A stretch of DNA of 64,000 nucleotides, taken from positions 186,001 to 250,000 of the forward strand of contig NZ_CP107962.1 in assembly GCF_036077095.1 (NCBI RefSeq). The letters are read 5' to 3'. The position numbers and the translations under genes are program-made. This document shows, piece after piece, positions 62,535-64,000 of this stretch. The DNA is from Streptomyces sp. NBC_00376 (GTDB lineage Bacteria; Actinomycetota; Actinomycetes; Streptomycetales; Streptomycetaceae). The notes under the pieces are model-generated. The model was not told where the DNA came from. It ran no database searches and worked only from the letters and a program-made list of their open reading frames with translations. Positions within the stretch are counted from its first letter, which is position 1. Each line of letters opens with the position of its first letter.

Positions 62535-63086
62535 CTAGCGTCTCGGGTTCCACAGGGGGCGACCCGGCGCAGGCGCGACCAGGTCGTTGAGGAACGGGTC
62601 TGTCCCTGTGAGGGCGCGGATCAGCAGGGCGACCATTCCCATGTCGTAGCGGCGCCAGTCCGCCTTGTCCCACACAACGACCGACCAATCATCCGGGTCC
62701 GAGGCTTCGGTCAGCCAGAAGCACTGCTCTCCGCCGACACCGCCGGCCCAGCTGAGCAGACCGCCGGGCTCGGGATGGAAGGCGTACGGGAACAAGGCCG
62801 GGAAGTCCTCACGCAAACCGCGCAGGAGAACGCCGATTTCGGCGGCCCTGTCCAGCATCACCCTCAGAGTGGTGACTCCGGCTTCGGCAATGTGCAGGGG
62901 CCACGGGGTGGACAGCGTGAGTCGGCTGCCCACCGTCCCGGCCCCGAAGCTGTCGACAAACGCTCTGTAGTCGGCGGGCAGTTCGAGACCGAACACGGTC
63001 AGGGACTCGCACCAGGGCAGCGCCGAACACGCCCCGGGCACGACCCCGGCGACTCGCGCGAAGGCGGCGATGTCGTCCCGCACCAC
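62535..63086 (-). CDS. SUKH/SMI1-KNR4-family immunity protein
   Basis: 183 residues from GTG 63086, with GGTGAGG just upstream. SUKH pattern: LTVFGLELPADYRAFVDSFG, AGTVGSRLTLSTPW, YAFHPEPGGLLSWAGGVGGE, CFWLTEASDPDDWSVVVWDK. Such proteins bind and block polymorphic nuclease toxins. The gene begins 17 bp after the stop of the nuclease-toxin gene on the same strand, the standard toxin-immunity order. Confidence 0.75.
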   Translation of the reverse strand: MVRDDIAAFARVAGVVPGACSALPWCESLTVFGLELPADYRAFVDSFGAGTVGSRLTLSTPWPLHIAEAGVTTLRVMLDRAAEIGVLLRGLREDFPALFPYAFHPEPGGLLSWAGGVGGEQCFWLTEASDPDDWSVVVWDKADWRRYDMGMVALLIRALTGTDPFLNDLVAPAPGRPLWNPRR

Positions 63087-63103
63087 TACTGCCTCACCAC
63101 TCC

Positions 63104-64000
63104 TCAGGGATTGAGGTAATGCCCGTCCTTGACGTTCTGCACCGTGCCACCACCGGGGACCGCGAGCGGATACGGATTGCCGCGGGAGTCCCAGGCCGTG
63201 AAGCTGAACGTGAACGCGTACGGGATCACTGCATCGTCGTCTTTGTACTTGGCCAGCGCCGTCATCCTCACGATGCCTTTCTTCTTGGCGAGAAAGATGC
63301 GGACTGTGGACTCGATGCGTGTCATGGCGCCAACGTTCACGGGTGTGGCCCAGCACGGCGTGAGGTTGCGCTGGTAGCCGTGGCCTCCGAGTGACTTGGC
63401 TACCAGGTGACAGCTGTTGACCAGCACCTCGTCATCGTCCGCGTTCGGGTACAGGGCTTTCGCCCGTTGACGGGCTTCCTTCATGCCGGGGCTGTTGCTG
63501 TCGGAGGCGGTGCCGTCGCCCACGGGGCTCTTCAGGCACGCTGTGACCGCGGTAGCACGCTTGTGCGACCCGGTCGGGGCGTAGTAGATCCAGCCAGCCC
63601 CGTTGGACTCGACGACACCGTCTGGCGGGCGCTGCGTCAGGCAGGTCGGCTTATCGGGCTTGTCACTGCTCGACGTGCTGGGAGAAGCCGGAGCTCCGCC
63701 GGAGCCTGTGCAGCGCGCGCCGACCCTGCGCAGGTCCGTCCACTGGTGGGTGCCCGACTCGTTGACGATGACGAGGCGGTCGACTCGGGGGCCGCCGCCG
63801 TTCGGCTGGCACAGGCTCTCCCGCGCCTGTCGGAACTGCTGTCCCGTCGAGAGGAGTTGTTCCAGGCCGGTCGTGGTGGCCAGTGCCAGGACCGGGCCCA
63901 CGCCCGGCTCGAGGTTGATCTGCAGCATCCGTTCGAAGCCGGGCGGTGCTTTCTTGTTCCCGGCGTTCGTGGATCCTTCCTGTTCACCGTTGAGCTGCTC
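63104..64000 (-). CDS. Polymorphic toxin, C-terminal nuclease domain (partial)
   Basis: Open through the right edge; the visible ~298 residues end NVKDGHYLNP. The first half has a Ser/Pro/Lys linker (PASPSTSSSDKPDKP). The C-terminal domain, from ~NGAGWIYYAPTG, contains NSCHLVAKSLGGHGYQRNL and TPCWATPVNVGAMTRIE: a His followed by conserved Asn and a second N, as in DNA/RNA non-specific endonuclease toxins. N-terminal delivery regions lie outside. The SUKH gene follows directly. Confidence 0.7.
   Translation of the reverse strand, partial: EQLNGEQEGSTNAGNKKAPPGFERMLQINLEPGVGPVLALATTTGLEQLLSTGQQFRQARESLCQPNGGGPRVDRLVIVNESGTHQWTDLRRVGARCTGSGGAPASPSTSSSDKPDKPTCLTQRPPDGVVESNGAGWIYYAPTGSHKRATAVTACLKSPVGDGTASDSNSPGMKEARQRAKALYPNADDDEVLVNSCHLVAKSLGGHGYQRNLTPCWATPVNVGAMTRIESTVRIFLAKKKGIVRMTALAKYKDDDAVIPYAFTFSFTAWDSRGNPYPLAVPGGGTVQNVKDGHYLNP

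Noticed and set aside
1-64000. CRISPR array
   Set aside because: No regularly spaced short direct repeats were seen; the repeats present are long segment duplications, IS copies and hairpins.

Overview
The window is high-GC actinobacterial DNA, almost certainly Streptomyces. The evidence is GC-rich third codon positions, many ATGA/GTGA-overlapped operons, Roadblock/DUF4388 proteins, Ku with a lysine-rich tail, DUF3761 and DUF5937 proteins, a CATRA conflict locus and a typical Streptomyces IS spectrum. Gene decay, nested insertions and repeated modules suggest a chromosome arm or large plasmid rather than core chromosome. No rRNA, tRNA or CRISPR array was seen.

Layout. 0-2.5 kb: Roadblock/DUF4388 operon and a SnoaL-like protein. 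2.8-5.5 kb: exported HNH nuclease, divergent intact Ku and a broken ATP-dependent DNA ligase. 5.7-10.2 kb: small hypotheticals and decayed genes, ending in IS1380 and ISAs1 remnants. 10.3-12 kb: exported NucA/NucB-type DNase with a ComJ/Nin-like partner. 12.4-14.7 kb: DUF3761 gene, second HNH gene and a second ku cut by an IS6 fragment. 15.4-21.3 kb: CATRA-type conflict locus (TPR-CHAT protease, small partner, membrane partner). 21.6-22.8 kb: helicase, HIRAN and IS5 remnants and a 90-bp MITE-like element. 23.2-24.7 kb: sigma factor operon. 25.4-26.1 kb: HNH lipoprotein. 26.4-33.2 kb: IS6 element interrupted by an IS110 element, then an integrase/XRE/zinc-ribbon recombinase operon whose XRE gene holds a second IS110 copy. 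33.2-44.8 kb: Imm21 protein, IS3, resolvase and Tn3 chimeras, DUF5937 regulator with divergent MFS exporter, acetyltransferase, truncated lipase and Tn552/ExeA-type remnants. 44.8-49.3 kb: repeat protein, a 31-residue ORF, a hypothetical, and a near-identical second copy of the DUF3761-HNH block. 49.8-56.8 kb: IS630, ISL3 and IS21 copies, a nucleotidyltransferase, and a patchwork of ligase, Tn3, Ku and IS30 fragments. 56.9-60.3 kb: FtsX-type ABC transporter. 61-64 kb: secreted protein, then a SUKH immunity gene after the end of a polymorphic-toxin gene that leaves the window.

The strongest discovery is the IS110-family element present twice as 1437-bp inverted copies (26999-28435 and 28994-30430). 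Both sit in the same 14-nt target, ACAAGTGGCACCTG. In the left non-coding end of the element I can read a bridge-RNA candidate. One loop carries ACAAGTGGC and CAGGTGC, which are the left target half with core and the reverse complement of core plus right target half. A second loop carries ATTGGGAAG and GTAGAGC, which match the element's own right and left ends around a GC core. The RE-LE junction of a circular form would also create a TTGACA/17 bp/TACCTT promoter. So guide RNA, donor, target and promoter are all visible, with two natural insertions as confirmation.

Other themes are nuclease/inhibitor and conflict systems (NucA-like with ComJ-like, CATRA, Imm21, toxin with SUKH) and repeated duplication and breakage of HNH/Ku/ligase genes.
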